A stretch of DNA of 64,000 nucleotides from Mercurialis annua (taxonomy: Eukaryota > Streptophyta > Magnoliopsida > Malpighiales > Euphorbiaceae). Where the stretch lies: assembly GCF_937616625.2 (NCBI RefSeq), contig NC_065570.1, forward strand, positions 14,146,001-14,210,000. The letters run 5' to 3'. Below the pieces are notes generated by a model. The model was not told the DNA's origin, ran no database searches, and saw only the letters and a program-made list of their open reading frames with translations. Below, piece by piece: positions 21,270-34,400 of the stretch (positions are counted from its first letter, which is position 1; each line of letters opens with the position of its first letter). A program made the position numbers and the translations under genes.

Positions 21270-21930
21270 CTATTTATCAGCAGATTTACCCCAAAGAGAT
21301 TGCCAGAAGACAGGCCAGTTTTTCTGAGCCTCATTCCAACCCAAGACGGAACCTTCCCGCATCGGATCCCAACTGGCAGACACAATCCCATAGCTGACTC
21401 CCACCAAGGCAGCGCCATAGAAAATGAAAGAAACCATAACAGGAATCCACATGGGCACATCAATCTTCAACCCAACTTTGAGATAGTAAAAGAATGGAAA
21501 AAACAAGAGCCCAATTACCAAAGGAATCCCAACTGAAAATCCCATCCTGCTTATCATCCTGTTAGTCACCACCTCTGGTATAATACCTGCATCAGATTCT
21601 GCTTCCTCTTCTTTATCTTCCTCGTCTTCGTCGGGTTTCACAGGTTTCCGTTTTTTGGTTCGCTTCGGAGAAGGGTCAAACCCTCTTGCTCTATTCAAGC
21701 TACCGCATGAGAAGTTATATTGATTTGGCTGCAAATTTAGCTTGGAAACCGGGAATTGAGAAGCTTGTTTGGTTGATAATCTGAAGGTGCATGCTTGTTC
21801 AATCTGCGCATAATTTAACCAATAAATATACACTCTAATCAACAATTTCTATAGCTTATGAGAGAAGAAATATAAGTACCTTTAAACAAGAGAGCGGTGC
21901 AGGGGAGGCTCTCATCACTATACCTTCCAT
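21270..21930 (-). CDS. PAM68-like thylakoid assembly factor
   Basis: Two exons: 21930-21880 (17 codons, ATG at 21930) and 21803-21270, joined at AAG|GTAC...GCAG|ATT in phase 0, giving 194 residues. The N-terminus is Ser-, Arg- and hydrophobic-rich, as in a chloroplast transit peptide. A basic-then-acidic linker (residues about 63-90) precedes PEVVTNRMISR, two membrane segments (about 104-125 and 135-157) and the hallmark GVSYGIVSASWDPMREGS with an LGWNEAQKNW tail. PAM68 family proteins help assemble thylakoid complexes: PAM68 acts in photosystem II, and the PAM68-like paralogue in the NDH complex. Length and the C-terminal motif fit the family. I do not separate the two paralogues with certainty, though the RARGFDP-type N-terminus favours the PAM68-like one. 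Confidence 0.88.
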
Positions 21931-22012
21931 TTATGTGTTTTTGGGTTCACTTGTTTAGCAAATAGAGGCTGAAGCCAGAAATGAAAGGATAAGGTACTTC
22001 AATTTTAAAAAA

Positions 22013-22347
22013 GGCTTAACCCATATAGAGGTTCCTGTACTTTATAACTTTTTTTCCGTAGATCCTTATACTTTATTTTTATATTATCTAGTCCTTCTAC
22101 TTACCCATTTTTGATTTTCAGGTCCTTTTTGAGTTTTTATAGTCCCTGTACTTACAATCTTTTTTTCCTCCAGTCCCTTTACTTACAATATTATTTTTCT
22201 CCAGTCACACAAAAAGATTGGAAAAAACTTAAAAAGGACCTGAAAATAAAAAATAGGTAAGTAGAGAGATCAGATAATTCAAAAATGAAATATAAGGACC
22301 TATGAAAAAAAAGTGTAAAGTACAGGAGCCTCTATATAGGTTTGGCC
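22013..22347. mobile_element. Mutator-type MITE upstream of the PAM68-like gene
   Basis: 335-bp foldback element whose arms share AGGTTCCTGTACTTTA and its complement. Ends are GGCTTAAC and GTTTGGCC. It is flanked by TTTTAAAAAA at 22003-22012 and 22348-22357, a 9-10 bp duplication whose exact limit is blurred by its A-run. It sits about 80 bp beyond the start codon of the PAM68-like gene, so it may lie in that gene's promoter. Confidence 0.83.
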
Positions 22348-22357
22348 TTTTAAAAAA

Positions 22358-23082
22358 TTACTAATATTTTTATATTAATAAATGGGTCATATATGAACTA
22401 AGGATCACTCTACCTCAACTTGGCACAAAGTATTAAAAACGTACAAAACACGATCACTTTTACCCTAACAGAACCGGTTCAAAAATCTCCACATGTTGAC
22501 GTGTCACCTTAATTGGAGAGTGAAATTTTAATAAATTATAAATTAATTTAATTAATCATACTTAAATACTAATTAATCATAATCAAACTCTAATTAATTT
22601 AGGGGCCTTTTTAGACTTTTCTAATTTTTTTTTTCAAAATCTGGCAAGGAGGAGTTGGAAAAAGTGTGTTTTTTGAAAAACAAACCCAAGTATCTGTTCT
22701 TCAAAGAATAGACCCAGGTCTGTTTGATTTTAATTTTTTTGTTTATTTTTTGACATTAGTCAACCTAACAAAACTATATGATCTCCGATTTTTTACCACC
22801 ATAAATGGACATAGATGGACGTTGACGGAAATAGCAATGAGGAATCATATCGTTCAATTTTCAAATAGAATGACTAAAGTGCAAATTATAATAAATATGA
22901 GTACCTCAAAATAATTTGCTGTAAAATATATTTGTGGAGTGAGGCGCTACAGTTGTATTAGGACAAATTTTAGACCTTCTGTCTTTACCTCTAAAAGCCT
23001 TCTTTTTGTAATAGAACCAGACAAAAACATTGGTTTTTATTCAACTAATTTTAGCTCTTCTTCCTTTGTTATTAGTTCAAAA
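22358..23082. other. Intergenic DNA and probable promoter/5' UTR of the coiled-coil gene
   Basis: AT-rich sequence with T-runs. It contains phrases usual in eroded foldback elements, but I found no matching ends. From 22939 to the ATG at 23083 there is an open frame without stops, which may be 5' UTR or an N-terminal extension. Confidence 0.45.
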
Positions 23083-26000
23083 ATGGCAGATTTTTCAAAG
23101 CAAGAAGACGATCCAGATGCTATCTCATCCTACTTAGGCCTAAGCTTCGGTCTTTTCTTAGCATTGCTACCAACCAACTCCATTTCTTTAGTACAGAACC
23201 AACAAGCCCAAATCAAAGAATTATCCGCACGCCTATTCCAAGCGGAAGAACAGTTGAAGCAAATGAAATCAAGAAGAAAAGAAGACTCCAAAGCAAATGC
23301 AAGAGTGGTTGAGATCTTCGCGAGCCATAGAAACTCATGGCAAGCTGAGGAGAAGCGGCTGCTGAAGCAGATCGATGGAGCTGGTGAAGAAATGGGTTCG
23401 CTTCGAGCGAGAATTCAAGATTTGGAGAGCGAGCGAGACGAGTGGAGAGGCAGAATTCAAGATTTGGAAAGGGAAGTTGGTGAACGAGATGAAATGATTG
23501 GCTTTATGTCGAGAAATGCTGTTAGTGTTAATGATGAGTATGAAGTTGAGGAGGATGTTTCTGGTGGCTGTGGGAATAGAGAGTGCTATGGTGGGGAAGA
23601 GGAGAATTTTGGTTATCTTTATAGCCAACATTTTGATGGTGGTGGTGGTGGTGGTGATGGCGGCGGAGGCGGTGGTGTAGGTTTCAGTTCTGATTTCTTG
23701 CCTTCAGCTTCGAAGTTTTGGGCGGAGAAAGCTTCTCTTTGGCAGGTTTGGTTTTCTTCAATATTGTCATCAATTCTTTTATTATATTGATTCTCAAATA
23801 TTTACTTGCTAATGTGTAAAAAGTGAAGTTTCGTGTCCGAAAACGGGACACGTTGATTAGATGAAGTGTCCGTGCTACCTAGCTAATGTCTTTACCTTTG
23901 CTCTGGGCATAAGTTTTGGTGAATTCTCCAAAATGAGTCATTGCATTTGACTCTGAAAGTTATAATGAACATAGAACGTTAAATAATTCAATTCATAAGG
24001 AATGTGAAATTCACTCCAAATGTCTGGTTGGAAATAGTTGTATTCTCGCTTACTAGCGAATGAGTTCCACTGTAGTTAGCTCTTTACATTCAACATTGCC
24101 GGAAAAAGGTCTAATACTTTTAATGATTACTGTTACAAAATCTTTCGTGTTTCTTTCGATTTAAGGACATTCCACCAAACGTGGCACCACAACCTTCCAT
24201 TTTGTGGAATTTATAGCCTAAAGGTCTTATACGATGTTGTTTTGGTCATTCAAAACAGCCAAAACGACATCATTGTTACGAAAAATAATGCATAAAACAA
24301 TACTGAATAAAAAGTTTGGAAAGGTTGGAATGTAAGGTGAGAGTTTAGCAGATTGTTCTTAAATTGAAAAAAATTAAAATAAAGCAAAAGGTGCTAACAG
24401 AGATAACCCTATTTTTAAAGTTAAGGGAATGACCAAGTAGCTAACAGAAATACTTTTTCCATGGCATCTGTATTTGCTACCGCCATGTTTTAGTTTTCCA
24501 TGTGGCAGTAATTAAATCCATTTTTCAGCTAAATCGTTATTTTGTTGGTAGGTTGAAATTCTTTAATATACAGGATCAGTTAACAATTTCAGTGTTTTAG
24601 TTAACACTTGATGCAGACGACATGTTTGTTTTCGACACTTTTGTTTTGTTGCTGACTTTTATCTAATTTTGCGCATAAACTTGATGGACAATTTGACTCT
24701 GTGTTTTCGTAGTTTTTCCTTTGTCACAATTGTATTTTTATTCTTGCAGGACATGCACTGTGAATCTCTTGAATCACTATATCATATGAAACATTTTGTG
24801 GCAAGGTAAATTTCACATTAGTGTTGCTTGTAATATTCGTCTAGTATGCTTCCAATGCAGCTACTGATTAAAAGATAATGTGCATTTCCTGTTTAGAAGG
24901 GAGTCTCCGTGGAAGGTAGACGGTGAATCGACAGGAATTTCCTCCAAACTAAAGTTGCTTGAACAGGAACTCCTCAAATTGGAAAATATAGGCAAAACCG
25001 ATCCTTCAAAGGTTCCATCACTTTTGAGGAAACAGGCAAAGAGGTACCAAGCTCTTGCCGGGAAGATTGATGAACTATGCAGAAGAATGGTAATGCATTA
25101 AACTTTATACTTTGCATCTAAAATCATGTTACTTTAATGGATCAAGCATGATAAATTTCTAAGTTAAATATTCAGCTAGACTTTATTCCTTCTTTGTGCC
25201 TAGAAACAGCCGGTCGTGCAGTTTGGATAAAGAAATGTGTTAAGTGAAAAGTGTCAGCATTCGGCTTTATTCAGCATTGCATTTATATTTTAAAGAGAAA
25301 AATGTTAAACCGGGGCATTAATGAGTGCCATATTGTTAACAGTTTGCATGTGAGAACTCTTCCTAACTGTAGCATTGACAATAACAAATAATAAAATCGC
25401 TGCTCCCTTCTCGGTCACGCAGACTTTTGTTTTTGTTCTTATGAATGGCCTTGGTACGAGAAACTTACGATGAATCGATACACAAAGAAAATGATAATTT
25501 CCCTTTAAAACAAATGCACCTGTAGGTGTAGTTGTTGATTGAGTCTCAATGTTTTCACTATTGGTGGCCAATATTTCATTTGTTAAATAAAAGCTTGTCT
25601 GGTGTTATTGTGTTAACTTAAGACACTCTTTCTCGTTCTCTGGTATGCGTAAATGTTCATGCACATAAGCAACCGAAGAATTTTAGCCCCTTGAATAGTC
25701 TACTGTTTGTAAACTTGATATATCCACCTTTTTTTTCATAATTCTGCAGCAGGCTAGTGATCCATGTGAACCTACACTCAGCTCGGAGTTCCGTACACAA
25801 AGGCAAACAGAGTTTTTACTTGAAGCATTCCGACTTCAACAGCGTGCATCTGAAACTGGGCAGAAGCTGATGGCACTACAAACTGAGATTGGGAAGAGTT
25901 ATAATGGTGATGATCTTAGCAGCCAGGCGAAGGTGACCGCAAGACGTTGCTTCGACGCCATCAGGAACAACTTAAAAGAAGTTCAGAGAAACTTGGAAAT

Positions 26001-26103
26001 ATGGTTGGCCAGAATAATGGGAGATCTTGAAGGCATTCTGGCAAGGGATGGTGCCTCCCGGGCGAGGGACTATTATGTTTCGAGATATCCTTTTGCTCAA
26101 TAG
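23083..26103 (+). CDS. Plant coiled-coil protein of unknown function, four exons
   Basis: Exons 23083-23745, 24750-24805, 24897-25089 and 25750-26103 join at GT-AG introns with consistent phases and give 421 residues. I chose the MADFSKQ start because its context (AAAAATGG) is good; a frame open upstream to 22939 would add about 48 residues. A short hydrophobic stretch (about 16-31) is followed by a long charged coiled coil (about 37-145). An acidic linker and a Gly-rich run (about 186-198, mostly GGT/GGC codons) come next. Three C-terminal exons form a conserved-looking alpha-helical region that ends in ARDYYVSRYPFAQ. I do not recognise the family and give no function. The first intron is about 1.0 kb. 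Confidence 0.82.
23746..24749 (+). other. First intron of the coiled-coil gene
   Basis: GTTTGGTTTTC...TTCTTGCAG, 1004 bp, AT-rich. No open frame or clear mobile element was seen inside. An imperfect inverted pair (TTTGGTCATT...AAAACGACAT) near 24240-24290 is short. Confidence 0.7.
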
Positions 26104-26495
26104 AAATAACTCGTGTTTTCGTAATGTAAGCTTTAAAGCAGCAGTTTAAAATATAACCATTCCACTTTGTCTATGTTAGCATCAGTAGATTTCCTCTTTC
26201 TCATTGCATTTTCTACATCCATGCTTTGTGTATATAACTATAGTTTTTGTTTTTCCCATTTTCATTTGATATTTTACTTTTTTATTTTTACGTACTTAAA
26301 TTTTCGACTTGAAAAAGATTTAGATATCTGTACCCACACTATTATATTATCACTATTTATCAAAGTCTTTTTATTATGACTGAGATAAAAAAAAATGTTT
26401 TTTTTACTGAGTCTGTTTGAAAAAAATTCAAGATAAAATTTCTATTGATAAAACTTCAGATTTATGCTCCATAAATTTATACATTAGAAAAAGGG
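26104..26495. other. 3' flank of the coiled-coil gene
   Basis: AT-rich DNA that should hold the 3' untranslated region. A 70-codon frame at 26167-26379 is Phe/Leu/Ser-rich and is best read as composition. Confidence 0.5.
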
Positions 26496-27285
26496 ACGAT
26501 GACAGAAGTACCTAAAATTTTAAAAATATTTACAAAAATATCTGTCAACTTTTTTTATTTACAAAAATACGACTGATTTAAAATTAATTACAAAAGTACC
26601 AAAAAATGAAAATTAATTACAAAAGTACGATTTGTATAATGTCGGTATAATTATGGTATAATTTTGGAATATTAAAAATATAAATAAGATAATTTAAAAA
26701 TAATATTTGGTTTATTATTGGTATAATTTCAGTATATTTTTGGTATATCGATTATACATTTTTATATATATTTTCTAGTTGATAACATGTATATTTTTTT
26801 ATATGTATTTTTCACTATAGTTGGTAATGAACTAGAGAATTTGTATATTGTTGGTACAATTTTAGTATATTGTTAGGTTAATATTTAGTATGCGATGTGG
26901 TGTAATGTTGATGTAATAATAAAATTTAAGTATATTTTGATGTGTATACTCATGGTGTACTGTTGGTATAATTTTGGTATGTTATTAATTTAATTTTTAG
27001 TATACGATTTGATGTAATTTTGGTAAATTTTTATTTAATATTAATAAAATCTCAGTATGTATAATGGTGGTATAATTTCGATATAATGTTGATATAATGT
27101 TAGTTTATTAGTATACTAACATTATACCCACAATATACACCGTATGTTTAATATTTTTTTTTTGTTTTTTTGTACTTTTGTAAATATTATTAAGATTTTT
27201 GTAAATGAAAAAAAATCAACATGTAGTTTTGTAATTATTTTTGTTTTTTTTGGTAAATGGTGTAATTTTCTCTTAAAAAAATAGC
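26496..27285. repeat. Foldback AT-rich repeat with many GGTATAAT-like motifs
   Basis: The left part contains TTTACAAAAATAT and CAAAAGTACC; the right part contains their complements (GTACTTTTGTAAATA, TTTTTGTAAATG), so the ends can fold back. Between them TTGGTATAATTT-like units recur irregularly at least eight times. No target duplication was found. It is probably an old MITE with internal expansion. Confidence 0.55.
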
Positions 27286-27390
27286 ATATTTATAAAGAGT
27301 AAGAACCAAAATTCTATTAAGGGAGACAAATCATCCATGAAAAAAAAATTACAAAAAGATTTCAGATATGTGATTATCCAAGTAAAATAA

Positions 27391-27850
27391 GAGCATAAAA
27401 GTTGAGGAAGTGATTTTGTGCATCAAAGAAAAACTATTTACCTAATAATTTTTTTAGGGAAAACTTGCCAATATATTAAACCAAATCAGAAGCAATTACA
27501 AGAAAAAAGAACAGGAAAGTTTGAAAACCATTTCTAATGACCTGGCATAGAACGAGAAGTTTGCGCTAACACATGCGCCGCATCGTTTGTAGATCGCGTA
27601 ACAAAAATAAAATTAAAATTATTCGATTGCTTCAAAAAGAACACCACAATCATCAATAATTGGATCCACCCCCATTTTTAGCGGGAGCCTAATTCCAAAA
27701 TAACATCCTGCGCATCCGCTTCTATGATCAAAGCCTGCTCCGTCTTCAACCAGCTTAATGCTTCTTTACCTAATAACTTAAATATATAAGGAGCATAAAA
27801 GTTGAGGAAGTGACTTTTGTGCACTAAAAAAAACTATTGACCTAATAACT
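27391..27850. repeat. 60-bp direct repeat pair around the LINE remnant
   Basis: GAGCATAAAAGTTGAGGAAG starts both copies (27391-27450 and 27791-27850), which differ at a few bases. The first copy ends in the left target site of the LINE; the second follows the right target site. The simplest reading is a local tandem duplication with the LINE inserted in one junction. Confidence 0.75.
27449..27764 (-). mobile_element. 5'-truncated L1-type LINE fragment
   Basis: 316 bp flanked by a 12-bp duplication, TTTACCTAATAA, at 27437-27448 and 27765-27776. On the minus strand it ends with GGCAAGTTTTCCC and a short A7 tail, as expected for LINE insertion. Upstream is a broken RNase H-like domain: KEALSWLKTEQALIIEADAQ, then a stop and frame change, then a FVTRSTNDAAHVLAQ motif. 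That FVxRxxNxxAHxLA pattern is the end of the RNase H domain carried by plant L1 elements. It is non-functional. Confidence 0.8.
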
Positions 27851-28082
27851 TAAATATAGAAAAATAAACTCATAGATCTGCCGAAAAGCATGAACCCCAA
27901 CGAGATAGAAAAAGCCGTTCCGCTAAATCTCTTCCGACACTGAACACCCACAAATAGGCGGGTCTAATAATTAAAATCATAAATAAATGATCGAAATCAC
28001 AAATACGATCACGCCTAGAATACTAAGCACAACCATCTTAAACAATATCACAAGTAAGCAAAAACACAATAACAAAAACATG
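27851..28082. other. Left flank of element F
   Basis: A-rich DNA that would be contiguous with 43573 onward if element F were removed. No gene was recognised. Confidence 0.5.
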
Positions 28083-28091
28083 CTCAAATTA

Positions 28092-28244
28092 GGGTTTTTG
28101 ATATTTTTGTTCCCCCCTTATAGGGGGATTCCTATTTTGTGCCCCATAGCACAAAATTTCTTAATTTATGCCTGGGGCCCACGCTGCCCGCAAAGGCTCA
28201 TTGCGGGCAGAAATATAGCCCGCAATGAGCCTTTACGGGCCAGT
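28092..28244 (+). repeat. Left terminal inverted repeat of F
   Basis: Starts GGGTTTTTGATATT; pairs with 43410-43563 reversed. It contains a GC-rich stem built from CCCGCAAAGGCTCATTGCGGG. Confidence 0.88.
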
Positions 28245-28553
28245 TAATCCAGCTGATTACACAGCTGGATTAATTCTTAAGCAGCCATTGCGGGCTGTTT
28301 AAGCTCCAATGATTGGGGAGATTCTCTCCCCAATCATTGGCAGCAGAAATAATTTAAAAATAAAATAAAATATGTTATTTTGTTATTAATTTTTTAAAAA
28401 ACTTAATAAATTAAAATTAAAATATTATAAATAAAATTATCTACAATTTCAATATTTAAAAAGAATCGAGCGTTTTCCAACTAATATGCAAGCGATAAAG
28501 ATAAATTAATAATGGAATTATACATAATTATAAAAAAAAATCATATAACACAA

Positions 28554-29967
28554 TTAAAAGTACCGTATATAAATTAATAATGCATACATAAAAATTTGTA
28601 CAAAAATAATAAAACTACCCAGTAAAGTCTGATCTATAGGAGTCCATAAGTGTGTCCTCAAGTCGTAACCCTTGTTGACACGTCGACTCATCTGACTATC
28701 AGTCAATCGGCGGTAACGTCTTCCATCTGGTCCGGTGCTTCTCTCGCTACTATCGCCGGCTAGACTGGCCACATCCTCAATCTCGTCATCATCATGCACA
28801 TCAGGAGCAGGAGCCTGTGAGGAGGGGTCTAACCCTAATCCCAGAGAAAAAGAAGGAGCCTGCATTCCTCGAAATTCACTAAACGGCTGTGGGTCCTGAA
28901 CCAAATTGTAGATCCAAGGGTCATCAAGAGAAAAATGCATCTGGGAGAGACTCTGAGTCAGGCGAGAAGAGGAGCCCGAATCTTGACTTGGCGGCGTCAG
29001 AATGTAGCCCTCAAAAAGTCGAGACCGCTGTGAGGTAGGAGTGGCCAGGGAGGTAAAGTTCCAAGAATCATCAAATACTGGAACAATCGGCAAATATGTA
29101 GGTGTCTGAGGAGGAGGTGTCTGCGCCGTCGGAGTCGCCAGAAACGGGGTAAAAGCAGAACCCGGATGCTGGGAGAACTGTGGAGGAGGCGTGGCCAGCG
29201 GCGTAATGTAATCTGCCTGCCCAAATGACGGGCCTACATAGGGTACAGACGAAGGCGGTACCGTAAAAGACGAAGCTGGATACCGGCGAATGAATCTTCG
29301 GTATCCCCAAATAAATCATTCTAAAAGAAAAAAAATTGGTATTTATTATAATTGATATTATAATGGAAAATATTTAAATTGAGATTGAAACGTATCTGTG
29401 CCGGGAGAGGGTCCGTAGGTGGTACCGAAAAGGATGCAGCTGGTGGGCATTGTGTCTGCGCTGAGGTGCTCCCATAATACGTCGTAGACCCGTAATACTG
29501 TCGGATGAAATCCTCGGTATCCCCGTGAAAGTCGACCTAAAAAACAAATTGTTTATTAGAATTATTGATTTAATATTAAATAAAAGAAAATTTATTTTAA
29601 AACGTACCGGTGGTGGCATAGGGTTCGCCAGCATTTCACGTGTCTCTTCATGAGGTCTGGCTCTGCCCCGACGACGACCTCGTATACGTTGTACGTCGAC
29701 CGTCGGGGGATCTATATGAGGCAATGGCTGTGGCGGAACAACAGGCTTTGGTGGTGGCCACTGTGTGTCCCTCTGGTCCTCCATGGTGCCTAACTGGTGA
29801 CTACGAGCGTAAGTACCAATACTCGACCATGCCTCTGACTGTAAGCGAATCCTCTCCATGGCATCACGCTGATAAAAATTAAAATAGAAAGTCAGTTATC
29901 ATATTATTTACAATAAAATTTAAATAAAAATTATGTAGGTTACGTACAGCTGATCCAGTCTCTGTCC
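28554..29967 (-). pseudogene. PMD gene of element F, 3' exons
   Basis: Continues the PMD gene on the far side of copia element G. Exon pieces read HGTETGSA (ending at a GT near 29947), then RDAMERIRLQSEAWSS... from about 29872, and a Pro-rich tail with PPPQTPTYLPIVPVFD. The tail ends in an acidic stretch followed by RRYRRLTDSQMSRRVNKGYD, with its stop at 28554. The Pro/Ser/Thr-rich C-terminal extension after the PMD core is typical of transposon-borne copies. Splice borders are estimated. The 5' part is at 39398-40958. Confidence 0.72.
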
Positions 29968-29971
29968 CGTG

Positions 29972-31466
29972 TGTTGGGATTTCTAGGTTCATAACGCAGG
30001 GGAATTTCAAAAATTTATATAAAACCCAAACCAAGACCCATGTAATTCGACTTAATAGATTAATAACAGAATAAGTGCTTACTTGTATGTCGAATTCACA
30101 ACAATGTAGGAAGGAAGGAGGTGGTTCACTTTGGTGATACCTGGCCTCGGATCAGAAACGCCTTCAAAAGAATGCGTCCTCTACGAGTATCCACACGAAC
30201 AGACCTTAGCCAAAACTAGTGTTTGTGTGCTAGCACTATTGCTTCACAAGCAATTTCGAATTTTTAGTGATTTAGTGAATAATGAATTTCGTGATGCTCA
30301 AACCAATTGCTTAATGTGTATTTATAGTGATACAACAACACTAGGGTTTGAGACAAATTCGAATTTCAATCTCATTGCAATTCTACAAATTTATGTTTAC
30401 TAAAAACTCCTTTTTTGATAAGCATCCATATATATTATTTACTATATTTATTATTTTCCAAAAAATAATAAATTAAGGAAAACACTTATCCTTAAATTTC
30501 GAATTAATATATATATATAATAATTAATCACTTAATCACATTGGGCTTGTACAACCCATAACTGTTTTGGGTCTGTTCTTAGTGTGCGACCCTGTAGGCT
30601 CATATAACGTTGGCAGTAAGCCCGAAATCCCTATTTCAGCCCATAAGTCATAAGTGGCCTCTAGCAAGACATTATGACTACCCAAGTTATACGAATATCG
30701 ACAATCCGATTTAACCATTTACAATAATATTTTAATCCCTTTGTCTCTCGATATCCAGATTGAATATAAGGCATAGTCCTGTCATCCTTATAATATTCAA
30801 TCATTAGTTTCTTGACTCTAAGTAGACTGAAAATGATAACTCTTTATCAATTCATTTAGCATGGCCATGCATTTCCTTCAGTCTATCTTCTTCAAGGGGC
30901 CCATAGATATCTTACTCAAATAAATGAGGGACAAATTCCTTCTCAATCACTCACATTTCTCACATAGTTACTTTTATATCCAATGACAATCTATTCCATT
31001 ATCCTGTTAAAGATAATGTAAGACTGTATCAAAATATGAAATAGCTATGTAGAAATCCATGATGATTTCAAGGTCAAAGGATTATACTAATAGAATTGTA
31101 ATGAGAATTACTTATGACAGTGATCTATGTAGTATTCTCACAGTGGGTCATCCAGTGCCTTATTTCTCAAATAGCACCTATGATTTGACTTAATATCTCA
31201 TATACATGATTAGTAAAACATAATCATCAGTCAACATCATACTGGTCTCAATGTTCTATTAAGACTAGGGATAAATGGTATATAATTCTTTTATTAAACC
31301 TAAGGGTTCTACTATCAAGTCACATACTTGATGACCTTAGAAAGAATTAACCATTCAAGTATTTTAATCATTAATATAAAATGATAAAAACTGCCAATCA
31401 ATAAATAACAAAATGATAAAGTCAAAACATGGTCAAACATGATTGACCTAGTGCATATCACTAACA
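29972..31466 (-). repeat. 3' LTR of element G
   Basis: On the minus strand it starts TGTTAGTGATATGC and ends AGAAATCCCAACA. Directly outside, on the coding side, is the polypurine tract AGTGCAAGTGGGAGAT. CACTATAAATACAC on the minus strand near 30319-30333 is a likely TATA region. Confidence 0.9.
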
Positions 31467-31480
31467 ATCTCCCACTTGCA

Positions 31481-34400
31481 CTAGGCCCAATCTACATTAA
31501 ATCTAATTCCCATGGACCTAGTATGACTCTCATGCTTAGGCTGTGGAAGAGCCTTAGTTAGCGGATCAGCAACATTATCATTTGTCGAAACTCTGCATAT
31601 CTTCACGTCTCCTCTCTCAATGATTTCTCGAATGAGATGATAACGTCTAAGTATGTGTTTGGATCACTGATGTGATCTGGGCTCCTTTGCTTGTGCTATG
31701 GCCCCATTGTTATCACATAACAAGTTCACTGGATCGGATATACTAGGAACAACTCCTAATCCAGTTATGAACTTCTTGATCCAAATAGCCTCCTTAGCTG
31801 TGTCTGAAGCAGCTATATACTCAGCTTCTGTTGTAGAATCAGCAACGGTGTCCTGCTTCGAGCTCTTCCAGCTGAAAGCACCTCCATTCAAACAAAACAC
31901 ATATCCTGACTGTGATTTATAATCATCAATGTCAGTTTAGAAGCTAGCGTCTGTGTAACCCTTTACAATCAGCTCATCTTCCTGACCACCATATAGCAAG
32001 AATGCATCATTGGTTCTTCTCAAGTACTTAAGGATGTTCTTAACTGCTGCCCAGTGACTTTCACCTGGATTTGACTGGTATCTGCTCGTTGTACTCAAAG
32101 CATACGAGACATCAGGTCGAGTTCACAACATTGCATACATGATAGATCCAATAGCAGAAGTATATGGAATCTTACTCATGCGGTCTCGCTCATCCTGTGT
32201 CTTAGGACACTGAGTCTTGCGGAGACTGATGCCATGTGACATTGGCAAGAATCCTCTCTTGGAGTCTTGCATACTAAACCTGTTTAATACCTTATCAACA
32301 TAAGTGCTTTGACTTAGGCCAATGAGTCTTCTAGATCTATCTCTATAGATCTTGACGCCTAATATATAAGCAGCATCGCCCAAGTCTTTCATTGAAAAAC
32401 ACTTCCCAAACCATGATTTAACATTTTGCAGTATGGGAATGTCGTTTCCAATGAGTAGTATGTCATCAACATAAAGCACTAAGAAAACAATCGCGCTCCC
32501 ACTAATCTTCTTGTACACACAAGGTTCATCTTCATTCTTGATGAATCCAAACTCTTTGATTGCTTCATCAAAACGAAGATTCCAACTCCGAGAAGCTTGC
32601 TTTAATCCATAAATGGATTTTTGAAGCTTGGAAACCTTTCCAGAATTCTCTGGACTGGCAAAACCCTCAGGTTGTGTCATGTACACATCTTCAAGTAAGT
32701 TTCCATTAAGAAATGCTGTTTTGACATCCATTTGCCATATCTCATAGTCATAATATGCAGCTATGGCAAGAAGAATTCGAATGGATTTGAACATAGCAAC
32801 TGGTGAAAAGGTTTCATCATAGTCTATACCATGTATTTGTCTGAAACCTTTTGCAACTAGTCTTGCTTTATAGGTATGCACATTGCCATCCATGTCAGTC
32901 TTCATTTTGAAGACCCATTTGCACCCAATGGTTTTTACACCATCCGTTGGGTCAATCAAGGTCCAAACTTGATTATCATACATGGATTGCATTTCAGATC
33001 TCATGGCTTCGAGCCATTTTTCAGAGTCAGGACTATTTATGGCCTCTTGATAGGATGTGGGTTCTTCTTGATCCACAATCAACACATCATTGTTCTCAGT
33101 AATGAGAAATCCATATCTCATAGGATTATGACGTGTCCTATCAGACCTCCTTTGGCCTTGTGGTACTTGTACTGGTTCAACAATTGCTTGTTGATTCTTT
33201 TGAGGTTCCATACTTGGTACAATGCTACTTTGTGGTTCTTGAATTTCTTCAAGTTGTACTGTACTCCCACTGGTTCCTTTGGAAATAAATTCTCTTTCCA
33301 AAAATACACCATTTTTAGCAACAAACACTTTGTTATCATAAGCATTGTAGAAGTAATATCCTTTAGTTTCTTTAGGATATCCTACAAAAAGTCATTTGTC
33401 AGATTTGGGTGCTAATTTATCTGAAATTAGTCGCTTCACATAAGCTTGACATCCCCAAATCTTTAAAAAAGACAAACTAGGAGTTTTTCCAGTCCATATC
33501 TCATATGGTGTCTTTTCAACTGCCTTTGATGGAACTCTATTCAAAATGAATGCACCGGTTTCTAAAGCATAACCCCAAAATGAGATTGGAAGATCAGTTT
33601 GACTCATCATTGATCGAACCATATCCAATAGAGTTCGATTTCTCCGTTCAGACACACCATTCCATTGTGGTGTTCCAGGTGGAGTCAATTGAGAAACGAT
33701 CCCACAATCTCTTAGATGATCTACAAATTCTTGGCTTAAATATTCACCACCTCGATCAGATCTTAGTGTTTTAATATTTTTACCAAGTTGATTTTGTACT
33801 TCATTCTTAAATATTTTGAACTTTTCAAAAGATTCAGATTTATATTTCATCAGATAAACATAACCATATCTACTGAGATCATCAGTAAAAGTAATGAAGT
33901 ACTGAAATCCACCTCTAGCATTTGTACTTAATGGACCACATACATCTGTATGTATAAGGCACAATAAGTTTTTAGCTCTTTCACCTTGTCCAATAAAAGG
34001 TGTTTTTGTCATTTTGCCCACCAGACAAGATTTACATGTTTCAAATGATTCATAATCAAATGAATTCAAAAGTCCATCTCTTTGAAGTTTTGATATGCGT
34101 TTCTCATTTATATGGCCAAAACGACAATGCCATAGATAAGTAGAGTTTAAATCATTTGACTTAAACTTCTTAGCATTGATGTTATATATTTATTTTTCAT
34201 TAGTGTCTTCAACATTTAAAATATAAAGACCACTACTGCGTGGAGCATATCCATAAAGAATGTTATTATGCGAAATACTGCATTTATTATTTCTAATAAT
34301 AAATTCAAAACCATCCTTGTCCAAACAAGAAACAGAAATAATATTCCTACACATGATAGGTACATAATAACAATTGTTCAAAGATAAAATAAGTCCACTA

